NCBI RefSeq assembly: GCF_001465545.3
Contig: NZ_CP013480.3
Span: 3,968,001-4,032,000 of the forward strand
From: Pandoraea norimbergensis
GTDB taxonomy: Bacteria > Pseudomonadota > Gammaproteobacteria > Burkholderiales > Burkholderiaceae
Direction: 5' to 3'
Length of the DNA stretch: 64,000 bases
Under the pieces are notes generated by a model. It worked only from the letters and a program-made list of their open reading frames with translations, had not been told where the DNA came from and searched no databases. A program made the translations under genes and the position numbers. Shown here one piece after another: positions 34,922-43,627 of the stretch (the stretch's first letter is position 1; every line of letters begins with the position of its first letter).

Positions 34922-35803
34922 TCAGTTCCGGAGGTCGACGCGAACGGGTTTGACTTCTTCAGTGGCGAACGAGAGCGTGTTCGACGCGACGGGGCCCGCA
35001 GGCGGTGCCGGAATCGTGCGGCCACCCGACGGCGCATTGCTTGCGACAGCAGGCGCATTCGGTGCCTGCGCCGGTGCGGGCGGGGCGGTCTTCTGACGGC
35101 GCTTCGGCGAATTCGACGCTGTCGCACGTGCGCCATTCGTGTTGGCGTTCTGCGGCGGCAACGGTGCGAAGCGATTGGCGTCGGCCGGATCGTCGATGGC
35201 CTTGAGCGATCCATCGGCGAACGGCTTGCGGCGGATGTCGACACCCGGCGGCACCGGAACGGCCGACTGAAGCAGGCGGCTGTCCATGTACGTGTGGCGC
35301 ACGAGGCGGCCGTTGCCGGGGAAGTCGAACACGAGCGCGCGGCCGTTGTCGACCAGATCGGCACGCGGGCGATCCTGACAATTGCCGAAGGTCCAGCCAA
35401 GCACGTCGCTGCCCTGAATGGCGTACAGCACGTACTTGAACGGGCAGTTGTTCTCTTGTGTTTCGAACACCACAACAGAGCGATCGCCGATCGTCTCCGA
35501 GCGCACGAGCCGCGCGGTCATGGCGTTGCCCAATGGCAGCACGCGCATGTAGCGTTCGAGCTTAACGGTGTACTTGCCGTTGCTACGTCGCAACACACCT
35601 TCGGAGCCATCGGCGAGCTTGAACGTGTCGACGGTCGTGCCGAAGACACTGGCCTCGTCGAACCCGTAAGTCATGTTGCCGTTTTGATTGCGGGTCACGG
35701 CGCAGCCGCCCAACCCGAGGGAAACCGCCATGGCGCCAATGGCCATGACGCGCGCACGCCGCATCGCGACGAGGGCGTGCCATCCGCCTGCAAGTCGTTT
35801 CAT
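34922..35803 (-). CDS. lipoprotein of unknown function with Pro/Ala-rich C-terminal tail
   Basis: 293 residues. Start at 35803 (MKRLAGGWHAL...) gives a signal sequence with lipobox LGLGGC-A (Cys about residue 30). The mature N-terminal half looks globular (YGFDEASVFGTTVDTFKLADGSEGVLRRSNGKYTV contains the beta-like start), and the last 100 residues are Pro/Ala/Asn-rich with basic KRRQK, likely disordered and able to reach peptidoglycan. First gene of the unit with the membrane protein and GDPD. SD is weak. No family recognised. Confidence 0.7.
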   Translation of the reverse strand: MKRLAGGWHALVAMRRARVMAIGAMAVSLGLGGCAVTRNQNGNMTYGFDEASVFGTTVDTFKLADGSEGVLRRSNGKYTVKLERYMRVLPLGNAMTARLVRSETIGDRSVVVFETQENNCPFKYVLYAIQGSDVLGWTFGNCQDRPRADLVDNGRALVFDFPGNGRLVRHTYMDSRLLQSAVPVPPGVDIRRKPFADGSLKAIDDPADANRFAPLPPQNANTNGARATASNSPKRRQKTAPPAPAQAPNAPAVASNAPSGGRTIPAPPAGPVASNTLSFATEEVKPVRVDLRN

Positions 35804-36243
35804 TCTTATTGTCTGGTCGTCTTTTTCTGTGTGCCAGATTCCCACGCAGTACGATGCAATTCGTTCCGAACTGTCGCCATCCGTCGTGTGAATCCTCCCC
35901 GGCAGGATGTCTAGCGCAGTACCGTTACACGGCACGCTTCGGCATCCTGAGCGGCGCATTCTCGCACAAATGATCCGGCCGCAGCATGACGAAACAGGCA
36001 GGTCCGCGCCGTCGTTGTCCCGGGGTCGCACCCGGTGATTAAGAGGTTCATTCTCTGCTATGCTCTGGCGCGCTCAAAAGTGACGCACGCGGGGCATCGT
36101 ACCGGTGTCGCCGGCCAGCCACATCTGTCAGAAAGTACAGGTACCCGCGCACGCGGATGTGTGATCGCATACCGGGCTTGTCTAGCCTGATGGGCACCGC
36201 TGCCTCATTCGTCATTCGTCATTCGCCATTTGCCACACACATC
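35804..36243. other. divergent intergenic region between the lipoprotein operon and the caspase gene
   Basis: About 440 bp, holds the promoters of both divergent units; TGCTATGCT near 36056 looks like an extended -10 for the plus strand. A 7-bp tandem repeat lies at 36206-36233. No gene supported. Confidence 0.5.
36206..36233. repeat. heptanucleotide tandem repeat just before the caspase start codon
   Basis: CATTCGT twice, then CATTCGC and CATTTGC. It occupies the place where a Shine-Dalgarno would be expected for the ATG at 36244. Confidence 0.65.
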
Positions 36244-37620
36244 ATGACGCCTGCCTCGCTACTCCGTTGGCTGTTCGCCCTCGTCTGCACGATGACAGTC
36301 GCGACGGCGTCCAGTGCTGCGCCGCCGGCGGCCTCTGCCCCCACACCCGCCCCCGCGCGCAAGGTGGCGCTCGTTGTCGGCAACAGTGGCTACGACGGCG
36401 GCGACCGGCTGATCTCGCCCGCAGGCGACGCCAAGCTCATGGGCGACGCGTTCCGGCAACTCGGGTTCGAAACGAAGATCGCGCAAGACCTGTCGCTGGA
36501 GGAGTTCAACGCGGCGACCGATTGGCTCACGCAACGCGCACGGGGCGCACAGGTCGCGGTTCTCTATTACGCCGGGCACGGCTTCGAAGCGGGGGGCGAC
36601 AACTTTCTCGTGCCCGTGCACACGGGCGTGCCGGTGTCGGCCATGACCCGCAAACTGCTGCTTGAGCGCGCCTCGCGTCTGGCCGCCGTGCGCATGAAGG
36701 TGATGGCATCGTCGCCCGCGTCGTTCATCGCACTGATCGATGCCTGCCGCGTGCCTTCGCGCGGCCCAACCGGCCCCGGGCTGAAGCCCGAGAAAGTCGG
36801 TCAGGGAGAATTGATCGCCTTCTCGACGGCCGATCAGGCGGCGGCCTACGACTCGATGCGCACGTTTGGCAAGGCCATCGACAACAGCCCCTTCGCTTAC
36901 TACCTCGCCATGAACGTGAAGGCCCCGGGCGCCACCATCAAGCAGGCGCTCGAACTCACGCAGCAACAAGTGACCGAGATCACCGGCGGCCATCAGCGTC
37001 CGTGGATCGCCAGCGGCCTCATTGGCGATGTGCCACTTGCGGCGCAGTATTTGGTCGCGTCCAATCCGGCGGCGCCGCGTAATGTGCCGCAGACAGCTAC
37101 CGTACGCGGCGCGCCCAACAGCGTTGGCGGTCCGTCGAACGACGGCACACAAGCCCAACGGGCCAACGCGTGGGACGACGCCGAGTACCGCCTGAGCGTC
37201 GCGGCGCAACGGGCCGACCGCAACGACATCGCCGCCTTGCGGGCGCGCAAATCCGATCCGGCGGCACTCACCACGCTGGGCATGATTTACGAGGAAGGCT
37301 ACGGCGTGCCCGCCGATCGCAAGTCGGCGATGACGTACTACCGCCGCGCAGCGGGCATGGGCTACCCCATCGCGCAGACGCTGCTCGGCGAAGCCTATTT
37401 CGAGGGCAAGGTCGTGCAGCGCGACTACGCCGAAGCCGAGAAGTGGTTTGCGCGGGCATCATCGCAGGACTACACGCGTGCCCGGCTCGACCTCGCCCAT
37501 GTGCGCGTGGTGCGCGGACAAGGCGCCGGCGGCGGCATGCAGAACTGGGCCGACGCGGCGTCGATCATGATCGACTCGCTCAAGCGCCAGCAGCAGCAAC
37601 TGGTGACGCCCAAGCCCTAG
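36244..37620 (+). CDS. secreted caspase-like (peptidase C14) protein with Sel1 repeats
   Basis: 458 residues. Hydrophobic N-terminus ending SSAAP (about 25) and a Pro/Ala linker, then a caspase-fold domain: KVALVVGNSGYDGGDRL (41-57), VLYYAGHGFEAGGDNFLVP (catalytic His112) and FIALIDACRVP (catalytic Cys168). After a linker, two Sel1-like repeats (about 345-415: LTTLGMIYEEGYGVPADRKSA... AQTLLGEAYFEGKV). Both catalytic residues are present, so protease activity is possible. The signal sequence places it in the periplasm, unusual for orthocaspases. Divergent from the lipoprotein operon. No SD upstream; repeat instead. Confidence 0.82.
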   Translation: MTPASLLRWLFALVCTMTVATASSAAPPAASAPTPAPARKVALVVGNSGYDGGDRLISPAGDAKLMGDAFRQLGFETKIAQDLSLEEFNAATDWLTQRARGAQVAVLYYAGHGFEAGGDNFLVPVHTGVPVSAMTRKLLLERASRLAAVRMKVMASSPASFIALIDACRVPSRGPTGPGLKPEKVGQGELIAFSTADQAAAYDSMRTFGKAIDNSPFAYYLAMNVKAPGATIKQALELTQQQVTEITGGHQRPWIASGLIGDVPLAAQYLVASNPAAPRNVPQTATVRGAPNSVGGPSNDGTQAQRANAWDDAEYRLSVAAQRADRNDIAALRARKSDPAALTTLGMIYEEGYGVPADRKSAMTYYRRAAGMGYPIAQTLLGEAYFEGKVVQRDYAEAEKWFARASSQDYTRARLDLAHVRVVRGQGAGGGMQNWADAASIMIDSLKRQQQQLVTPKP

Positions 37621-37809
37621 GTCATCCGGCAGACATGGCGTAGCAGACTGATGTTGTCATGCATCACGCCGCGTTTCGCACCATGAACCGGCGTTATGAA
37701 ACGCGGCACGTCCGGGCGCGATCAGGCGATTTGTGCGACGATTGCGATGTTGCGTCGCGCCAAGGCGACGCGTTTTTCATTGCACGCGCCGCCACGGCGC
37801 CGTCAGCCC

Positions 37810-38463
37810 ATGCCAGCCACCCTCAACATCGACTTTGTCTCCGACGTCGCGTGCCCTTGGTGCGCCATCGGCCTTGCCTCCCTGAAGACCGCCCTCGGCC
37901 GTCTGGGCGACGAGGTCAACGTCGACCTGCACTTCAGCCCCTTTGAGCTGAACCCCGATATGCCCATCGAAGGCGTGCCGCTTGCCGATTACATGTCGCG
38001 CAAGTACGGCCTCTCGCCCGAGCAACTCGCGCAGAATCAGGCCAACATCAGTGCCCGCGCGCAAGCGGAAGGCTTTCCGATGCGCATGGATCTGCGCACG
38101 CACGCCTACAACACGTTCGATGCGCATCGTCTGTTGCACTGGGCACAGACCGTCGGCAACGACAAGCAACTCGCGCTCAAGGAAGCCTTGTTCCGCGCGT
38201 ACTTCGTCGACGGCAAGCGCACGAGCGATCCGGAAGTCCTGATCGAAGCCGTCAGTCAGGCCGGGCTCGATCCGGCGCGTGCCCGCGAAATTCTGGCCAC
38301 GGATGAGTACGCCGAGCAGGTGCGTGCGCTGGAGCGCCACTATCAGAATCTCGGCATCAGTTCGGTGCCCGCGATCATCTTCAACAACCGCCACCTCGTG
38401 AGCGGCGGTCAGCCGCCGGAAGTCTTCGAACAGGCCATCCGCCAAATTCTGGCCGAGGGCTGA
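37810..38463 (+). CDS. DsbA-family oxidoreductase, FrnE-like (cytosolic)
   Basis: 217 residues, thioredoxin-fold 2-hydroxychromene-2-carboxylate isomerase/DsbA superfamily. N-terminus LNIDFVSDVACPWCAIGL has the Cys-Pro-Trp-Cys pair (15-18) and later SSVPAIIFNNRHLVSGGQPPEVF includes the cis-Pro. No signal peptide, fitting the FrnE group implicated in oxidative-stress tolerance. Start at 37810 gives the standard FrnE N-terminus. Followed after 6 bp by an MFS transporter gene. Confidence 0.88.
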   Translation: MPATLNIDFVSDVACPWCAIGLASLKTALGRLGDEVNVDLHFSPFELNPDMPIEGVPLADYMSRKYGLSPEQLAQNQANISARAQAEGFPMRMDLRTHAYNTFDAHRLLHWAQTVGNDKQLALKEALFRAYFVDGKRTSDPEVLIEAVSQAGLDPARAREILATDEYAEQVRALERHYQNLGISSVPAIIFNNRHLVSGGQPPEVFEQAIRQILAEG

Positions 38464-38469
38464 TCCGTC

Positions 38470-39894
38470 ATGTCATCGCTGCCCCCGACCGCCGACACTC
38501 CGGCGGCGAGCGCGTCCGCTGCTGCGAGTGTGACCCGCACAACTCAGACGCACGAACCGCCGGCCAACGGCCGCGGTCTGGCCATGACGGCGATTCTGCT
38601 CGCCGTCTCGCTGGCCAGCCTCGACACCGCCATCTGCAACACCGCGCTGCCGCAGATGGCGATCGATCTGAACACCACGCCATCGGCTTCCGTGTGGATC
38701 GTCAACGCCTATCAACTCGCGATGGTCGCCACACTGCTGCCGTTCGCGTCGCTGGGTGAGCGCGTCGGCCACAAGCGCGTGTTCATGGCGGGGGTGGCAG
38801 TCTTCCTGATCTCGTCGATACTGTGCGCGCTGTCGCCGTCGCTCGGCTTTCTCGCCGTGGCGCGTTTGCTGCAAGGCGTCGGTGCTGCGGCCGTGATGAG
38901 CGTGAACATCGCCCTCATCCGGTTCTTGTATCCGCCGCATCAGTTGGGGCGCGGTGTCGGGTTGAATGCGCTCATCGTCGGTATCTCGTTCGCCATCGGG
39001 CCGACCATTGCGTCGCTCGTGCTCTCGGTGGGCAACTGGCCGTGGCTGTTCCTGATCAACGTGCCGACCGGCCTGCTCGCGCTCGCCTTCGGGCGACGTA
39101 ATCTGCCCGACACGCCACGCAGCGAGCACAAGCCCGACACGGTGGCTGCGCTGCTCAACGTCATGACGTTCGCGCTGCTGATCTTCGCGTTGGGGCAAAG
39201 TGCGCAACAGGCCGACTGGCGTCTGACGCTGGCGTGTTTTGTGGGCGCGGTGGTTTGCGGCTGGGCACTGATTCGCCGTGAGCGGGGTCATCGCGCCCCG
39301 ATGCTGCCGGTCGATTTGCTGCGCCTGCCCGCGTTCGCGTTATCGACCGTGACCGCCATCTGCGCGTTTGCGACGCAGGGCCTCGGGCTCGTTTCGCTGC
39401 CGTTTTACTTCGAGAATGTGTTGCATCGCAGCCCGATCGAGACCGGCTTTCTGATGACACCGTGGCCGTTTTTCGTGGCGGCGATTGCCCCCGTCGCGGG
39501 ACGCTTGTCGGATCGTTATCCCGCCGGCATGCTGGGCGCCATCGGGCTTGGCATGCTGAGTATCGGCATGACCTTGCTGGCCGTAATGCCCGCGCATGCC
39601 GAAGTCTGGGACATCAGTTGGCGCATGGCGCTGTGCGGTCTGGGCTTCGGCTTCTTCCAGTCGCCGAACCTGAAGGCATTCATGCATAGCGCACCGCCCG
39701 AGCGAAGTGGCGGCGCGAGCGGCATGGTTGGCACGTCGCGCTTGCTCGGTCAGGCCACGGGTGCGGCGCTGGTCGCACTGGCGTTCGGACTCGTCGGCAC
39801 GCATGGCTCCACGCTGGCGCTCGCATGGGGTGCCGCGTTCTCCGCTGCGGGATGTATCGCGAGCGGCCTGCGGCTGGTGCGGCGGGCGGCCTGA
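38470..39894 (+). CDS. MFS transporter, DHA2-type drug exporter
   Basis: 474 residues with about 14 helices. Motif A-like LGERVGHKRVFMAGV, motif C-like AIGPTIASLVL, N-terminal helix containing SLDTAICNTALPQMA (the D1 motif of DHA2 antiporters). Expected to export hydrophobic drugs by proton antiport. The N-terminal 35 residues are polar and Ala/Thr-rich. Probably co-transcribed with the FrnE-like gene. Confidence 0.88.
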   Translation: MSSLPPTADTPAASASAAASVTRTTQTHEPPANGRGLAMTAILLAVSLASLDTAICNTALPQMAIDLNTTPSASVWIVNAYQLAMVATLLPFASLGERVGHKRVFMAGVAVFLISSILCALSPSLGFLAVARLLQGVGAAAVMSVNIALIRFLYPPHQLGRGVGLNALIVGISFAIGPTIASLVLSVGNWPWLFLINVPTGLLALAFGRRNLPDTPRSEHKPDTVAALLNVMTFALLIFALGQSAQQADWRLTLACFVGAVVCGWALIRRERGHRAPMLPVDLLRLPAFALSTVTAICAFATQGLGLVSLPFYFENVLHRSPIETGFLMTPWPFFVAAIAPVAGRLSDRYPAGMLGAIGLGMLSIGMTLLAVMPAHAEVWDISWRMALCGLGFGFFQSPNLKAFMHSAPPERSGGASGMVGTSRLLGQATGAALVALAFGLVGTHGSTLALAWGAAFSAAGCIASGLRLVRRAA

Positions 39895-39934
39895 ACCGCC
39901 CCAGCGCAAACGACACTCCCCTGACGCGCGCGGC

Positions 39935-40573
39935 TCAGACGCCGACGAGCGCCGCCTCGGGAGTGTCGTGCAGATAGGGCGAAATGTTCGCCATCGCGCG
40001 CGTCACGTATTCGATCTTCTCGCCGACCGGCGCCACGTAGTGCATGGCACTGCGGGCCGCTTCAAAACCCTCCAGACGCGCGATCATCCACGCCGCCAGA
40101 TATTGCGAGGCGAGGCATCCGCCTGCGGTCGCCACGTTGCCCTTCGCCATGAAGGGTTGATCGAGCACCGGGACGCCCGCCTCCTGCACCCACGGCTTCG
40201 TCGTGAGATCGGTGCACGCGGCAACGCCATTCAAAAGCCCCAGCTTGGCGAGGACCAGCGTTCCCGAGCACTGCGCGCCGATCAACTGACGCGCCGGATC
40301 GAGGCGCAGGCGCGACATCAACGCGGCATCGGCCACGACATCGCGGGTCAGCATGCCGCTGCCGACCAACACCGCATCGGCTTCACACGCGTCTTCCAAC
40401 GATGCCTGCGCCTCCATTACGACGCCGTTCATCGACCGCACCTTGTCCGCCGGGCACGCAATCGACACGCGCCAGCCGGGGCGTTTGACCCGGTTGAGAA
40501 TGCCGAGCGCGATCAGCGAGTCGAGTTCGTTGAAACCTTCAAAAGTCAGAATGGCAATGTGCGTGGAGCGCAT
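39935..40573 (-). CDS. DJ-1/PfpI family protein
   Basis: 212 residues, DJ-1/PfpI fold with the nucleophile-elbow Cys in IGAQCSGTLVL (Cys102) and a typical N-terminus IAILTFEGFNELDSL. Members are glutamine-amidotransferase-like; some are deglycases, hydratases or isonitrile hydratases, and the 'FNELD' start is close to isonitrile-hydratase/ThiJ relatives. Divergent from a MocR regulator with a perfect 9-bp-arm inverted repeat in between, so it is probably the regulator's target. Confidence 0.85.
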   Translation of the reverse strand: MRSTHIAILTFEGFNELDSLIALGILNRVKRPGWRVSIACPADKVRSMNGVVMEAQASLEDACEADAVLVGSGMLTRDVVADAALMSRLRLDPARQLIGAQCSGTLVLAKLGLLNGVAACTDLTTKPWVQEAGVPVLDQPFMAKGNVATAGGCLASQYLAAWMIARLEGFEAARSAMHYVAPVGEKIEYVTRAMANISPYLHDTPEAALVGV

Positions 40574-40638
40574 GGGGGGCCTCGTGGGTGGCGACGTTGT
40601 AGAGCGACGTTGTATTGCGGCATCGTAAAACCGATAAT

Positions 40639-40662
40639 CATGACAATCAAATAATTGTCATG
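40639..40662. promoter_or_regulatory. inverted repeat between divergent DJ-1 and MocR genes, likely MocR operator
   Basis: Arms CATGACAAT (40639-40647) and ATTGTCATG (40654-40662), spacer CAAATA. Perfect 9-bp symmetry in an otherwise GC-rich genome, placed 14 bp before the MocR start. Confidence 0.7.
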
Positions 40663-40675
40663 GATACACTTCCCC

Positions 40676-42007
40676 ATGCCGCAAGCCCGCTACAAGCAGT
40701 TGGTCGACCGACTGGCCGACGACATCCGGACACAGCGGCTGCGCCCGGGCACACGCCTGCCGACGCATCGCGAACTCGCAGCGCGTGAAGGTTTGGGGCT
40801 CGTCACGGCGACACGCGTCTACGCGGAGTTGCAGGCGATGGGGCTGGTGAGCGGAGAGACCGGTCGCGGCACCTTCGTGCGGGAGGCGCTGCCCAGCGCC
40901 CAAGGCAGCTATCTGTACGGCTGGAGTACGGAGCGTGTCGATCTGACCTTCAACGCGCCGACCTTGCCGGAACAGGCGGGACTGTTGCGCACGGCACTGC
41001 GTCAGTTGGCGGCGGGCGGCGATCTCGAGGCACTGCTGCGATATCAGCCACACGGCGGACGCGATCACGAAAGAGAGATCGTGGCGCGTCATGTGCGATG
41101 TCGTGGACTGACGGTCTCGCCGGAATCCGTATTGATCGTGAGCGGCGGACAGCACGGGTTGGCAACAACGGCGATGGCGCTGCTTGAGCCCGGAGACGTC
41201 GTCGCCGTGGACGCACTCACCTATCCCGGATTCAAGTTAGCCGCAGAAGCCTGCCGGCTGGAGCTTGCGCCCATTCCGGCGGCGGGTCACGGGCCGGATC
41301 TCGATGCGCTGGCTGCCCTGTGCCGGAAACGCCGCGTGCGCGCGGTGTACACCATGCCGACACTGCACAACCCACTGGGCTGGGTGATGAGCGCGACACG
41401 ACGCCGCGAGTTGGTCGCCATCGCGCGTCGGCATGACTTGCTGCTGATCGAAGATGCGGCGTACGCGTATCTCGCAGAAGATGCGCCACCACCGTTGGCA
41501 GCCCTCGCGCCGGAGCGGACGGTCTACGTTTCGAGTTTTTCCAAGAGTGTGGCGACGGGCCTTCGCGTTGGCTTTCTCTGCGCACCGCCGGAATGGGTGC
41601 CGAAGCTCGAACGTGCCATTCGCGCGACCACGTGGAACACCCCGGCGATGATGACGACGATTGCCTGCGGCTGGGTCGAAGACGGCACGGTGGAACGAAT
41701 GGAGGCTGAGAAGCGACGCGACGCCACGATGCGTCAGACGCTCGCGGCCGACCTGTTGGGCGGACTCACGCGCATCGGCCACCCGGCGTCGTACTTCGTC
41801 TGGCTTCCCCTGCCGAACGAGGTACGGGCGGATGCGATCACCCATGCGTTGATGCAGGAGAACATCGCCGTGTCGACCGCCGAACCGTTCGCGACATCGC
41901 CGCAGGTGCCGCACGCGATTCGTTTGGCGCTTGGCTCCGTTGCGTTGCCTGCCTTATCGCAAGCTCTGCAAACCGTCGCCCGCGTGATTGCGGATCAGAC
42001 GTATTGA
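40676..42007 (+). CDS. MocR family regulator (GntR wHTH plus PLP aminotransferase domain)
   Basis: 443 residues. GntR-type winged helix at 1-70 (RYKQLVDRLADDIRTQRLRPGTRLPTHRELA), then a fold-type I aminotransferase domain with substrate/PLP residues (TMPTLHNPLGWVMS, LLIEDAAYAYL, and PLP Lys290 in SSFSKSVATGLRVGF). MocR proteins sense PLP or an amino compound. Start at ATG 40676; a TTG seven codons earlier lies inside the operator dyad and is less likely. Autoregulation and control of the DJ-1 gene are inferred from the divergent layout. Confidence 0.9.
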   Translation: MPQARYKQLVDRLADDIRTQRLRPGTRLPTHRELAAREGLGLVTATRVYAELQAMGLVSGETGRGTFVREALPSAQGSYLYGWSTERVDLTFNAPTLPEQAGLLRTALRQLAAGGDLEALLRYQPHGGRDHEREIVARHVRCRGLTVSPESVLIVSGGQHGLATTAMALLEPGDVVAVDALTYPGFKLAAEACRLELAPIPAAGHGPDLDALAALCRKRRVRAVYTMPTLHNPLGWVMSATRRRELVAIARRHDLLLIEDAAYAYLAEDAPPPLAALAPERTVYVSSFSKSVATGLRVGFLCAPPEWVPKLERAIRATTWNTPAMMTTIACGWVEDGTVERMEAEKRRDATMRQTLAADLLGGLTRIGHPASYFVWLPLPNEVRADAITHALMQENIAVSTAEPFATSPQVPHAIRLALGSVALPALSQALQTVARVIADQTY

Positions 42008-42168
42008 CGACGAGAAATCATCGTTGCGATCACTTCTGTCTCTTGCATTTTGATGGGCTTTGAGTATAGTTCGATACTGTACAAAAACACAGTGTTTAGA
42101 CAAACCATCCGATATCCAATCCCCAACATCGGCGCCAGATAAGCCAAGGGATCTGAAGGAGCGTGGAG

Positions 42169-42570
42169 ATGAATCATTCAGCCAATGGGGCCTTTACCAT
42201 CCAACTCGGCCCCCAGTCGTTGAGCAGCGTTGCCGAAAACACGGGGCTTGGCCGGCTATCGCTGGACAAGCAATTCACCGGCGATCTGGTGGCCGCCAGT
42301 CAGGGAGAAATGCTGGCGTTTCGCAGCAGCGTTCAGGGTTCTGCCGGGTATGTGGCGATGGAAACTGTGCGTGGCAAATTGCATGGGCGCAGCGGTAGTT
42401 TCGTGCTTCAGCACAGTTCGACGATGACACGCGGGGCCCCTGCGCAGTCGATCACTGTGGTGCCCGATTCCGGCACTGAGGCCTTGGTCGGTCTCACGGG
42501 CAGCATGGTCATCACGATCACCGATGGCCGCCACACATACGCGTTCGATTACACGTTGCCAACGAACTGA
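42169..42570 (+). CDS. DUF3224 family protein
   Basis: 133 residues matching DUF3224: AENTGLGRLSLDKQFTGDLVAASQGEMLAFRSSVQGSAGYVAMETVRGKLHGRSGSFVLQHSS (the family core is in this span) followed by a second strand-rich half. Allene-oxide-cyclase-like barrel by analogy; function unknown. ATG 42169 has GGAG 7 nt upstream; the GTG at 42163 is too close to it. Followed after 50 bp by a VOC gene, often associated. Confidence 0.85.
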   Translation: MNHSANGAFTIQLGPQSLSSVAENTGLGRLSLDKQFTGDLVAASQGEMLAFRSSVQGSAGYVAMETVRGKLHGRSGSFVLQHSSTMTRGAPAQSITVVPDSGTEALVGLTGSMVITITDGRHTYAFDYTLPTN

Positions 42571-42620
42571 ATCGAACGGCGCCATTGATCAATCGCATCA
42601 CATTCAGCAAGGGGACAACC

Positions 42621-42977
42621 ATGGGTATTCGCGGCAAGGATAAACAGATCGATAACATCGAGTTCAATGTCAGCGACATTGCGCGAAGCAAGACCTTCTA
42701 CGGCGACGTTTTCGGCTGGACATTCACCGACTACGGCCCGGCTTATACCGAATTCACGGATGGCCGGCTGACGGGCGGCTTCACGACGGGGGAAGCGGTG
42801 CGCCCGGGTGGCCCGCTGATCATTTTGTATGCGGACAATCTCGCTAAAACGCAGCAGCGCATTGAAGCCGCAGGTGCCACGATCAGCCGCCCAGTGTTCG
42901 AATTTCCGGGCGGCCGCCGCTTCCATTTCATTGACCCGGACGGCTACGAGCTTGCGGTGTGGACGGCGTCAGAGTAG
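42621..42977 (+). CDS. VOC (glyoxalase/bleomycin-resistance) family protein
   Basis: 118 residues with paired beta-alpha-beta-beta-beta modules: NIEFNVSDIARSKTFYGDVFGWTFTDYG and FPGGRRFHFIDPDGYELAVWT. A metal-binding His/Glu pattern is only partly preserved (Glu in YELAVW present; first module has Glu15 rather than His). Role may be enzymatic or resistance. ATG 42621 chosen with AAGGGG upstream. Its 3' end overlaps the convergent lipocalin-like gene by 50 bp. Confidence 0.85.
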   Translation: MGIRGKDKQIDNIEFNVSDIARSKTFYGDVFGWTFTDYGPAYTEFTDGRLTGGFTTGEAVRPGGPLIILYADNLAKTQQRIEAAGATISRPVFEFPGGRRFHFIDPDGYELAVWTASE

Positions 42978-43497
42978 GGAGATCGAGACGTTGCCACACA
43001 GAAATGGGGACGTCTCCATTCGGGCGCGGCGTTACGCGATAGCTCAGTTCGCGGCCATTTAACGCATAGCTTCGCGTCTGCTGCTCCCCCTCCCAGTTGG
43101 GAAACGAAGCGTTCTGAATGTGAAACGTCAGCGTCATCGCAGCCGGATCGATGCTGAGTGTGCCGAAGTGCGTGCTGGTCCCCATGACGGCCGCTTTGTA
43201 CTCGACCGGCGTCGCGACGCCCTTGTCGCCTGACGCAAATTTCGGTCGCTCCGACTTGAAAATTTGCAGCGAGTAGCGGCCTTCATTGTCGATCACTAGC
43301 AAGCCCTTGGGCGCGGCCCCGTAGTCACTGGTTCGCGTGCCGTCGGGATGCTGGACGTCCGCGGCGACCAACGTCCAAGTCCCGGCAAGCGGATTGCGGG
43401 TGGCCGACGCGTCCGCGTGCACGACACTCGTCACCCCCGCGCAGGCGGCAAAAACCGTGCTCAGGATGCCGCGCTTAAAAATCATCTGACCATTCAT
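42928..43497 (-). CDS. exported lipocalin-like domain protein
   Basis: 189 residues. Signal peptide ending VVHADA (about 29), then a lipocalin_5-like domain: NPLAGTWTLVAADVQHPDG, LLVIDNEGRYSLQIF and HFGTLSIDPAAMTLTFHI. Start 43497 has GGAGG 9 nt upstream. The 3' end overlaps the VOC gene on the other strand by 50 bp, which is larger than usual, so one stop may be frayed; both reading frames look genuine up to the overlap. Divergent LysR gene probably controls it. Confidence 0.8.
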   Translation of the reverse strand: MNGQMIFKRGILSTVFAACAGVTSVVHADASATRNPLAGTWTLVAADVQHPDGTRTSDYGAAPKGLLVIDNEGRYSLQIFKSERPKFASGDKGVATPVEYKAAVMGTSTHFGTLSIDPAAMTLTFHIQNASFPNWEGEQQTRSYALNGRELSYRVTPRPNGDVPISVWQRLDLPTLTPSTPQARSRPGQ

Positions 43498-43609
43498 ACC
43501 TTGCGTTCCTCCGTGATGGCATTCGAAACCTCGCGCGCGTCGCAACGACACGCTGCCATCGATAGTAGAGATATGAGAGTTCAGTGGATGCGATAATTCG
43601 GCATCGACC

Positions 43610-43626
43610 ATTCAGAATAACTGAAT
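43610..43626. promoter_or_regulatory. inverted repeat abutting the LysR start codon, likely autoregulatory site
   Basis: ATTCAG-AATAA-CTGAAT, ending one base before the ATG at 43628. Located in the lipocalin/LysR divergent region. Confidence 0.5.
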
Positions 43627-43627
43627 C

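Noticed and set aside
33345..37620. Known antiphage or toxin-antitoxin defence island
   Set aside because: The caspase-like protein is secreted and the neighbours are envelope proteins; no nucleic-acid sensor, reverse transcriptase or nuclease partner is present.
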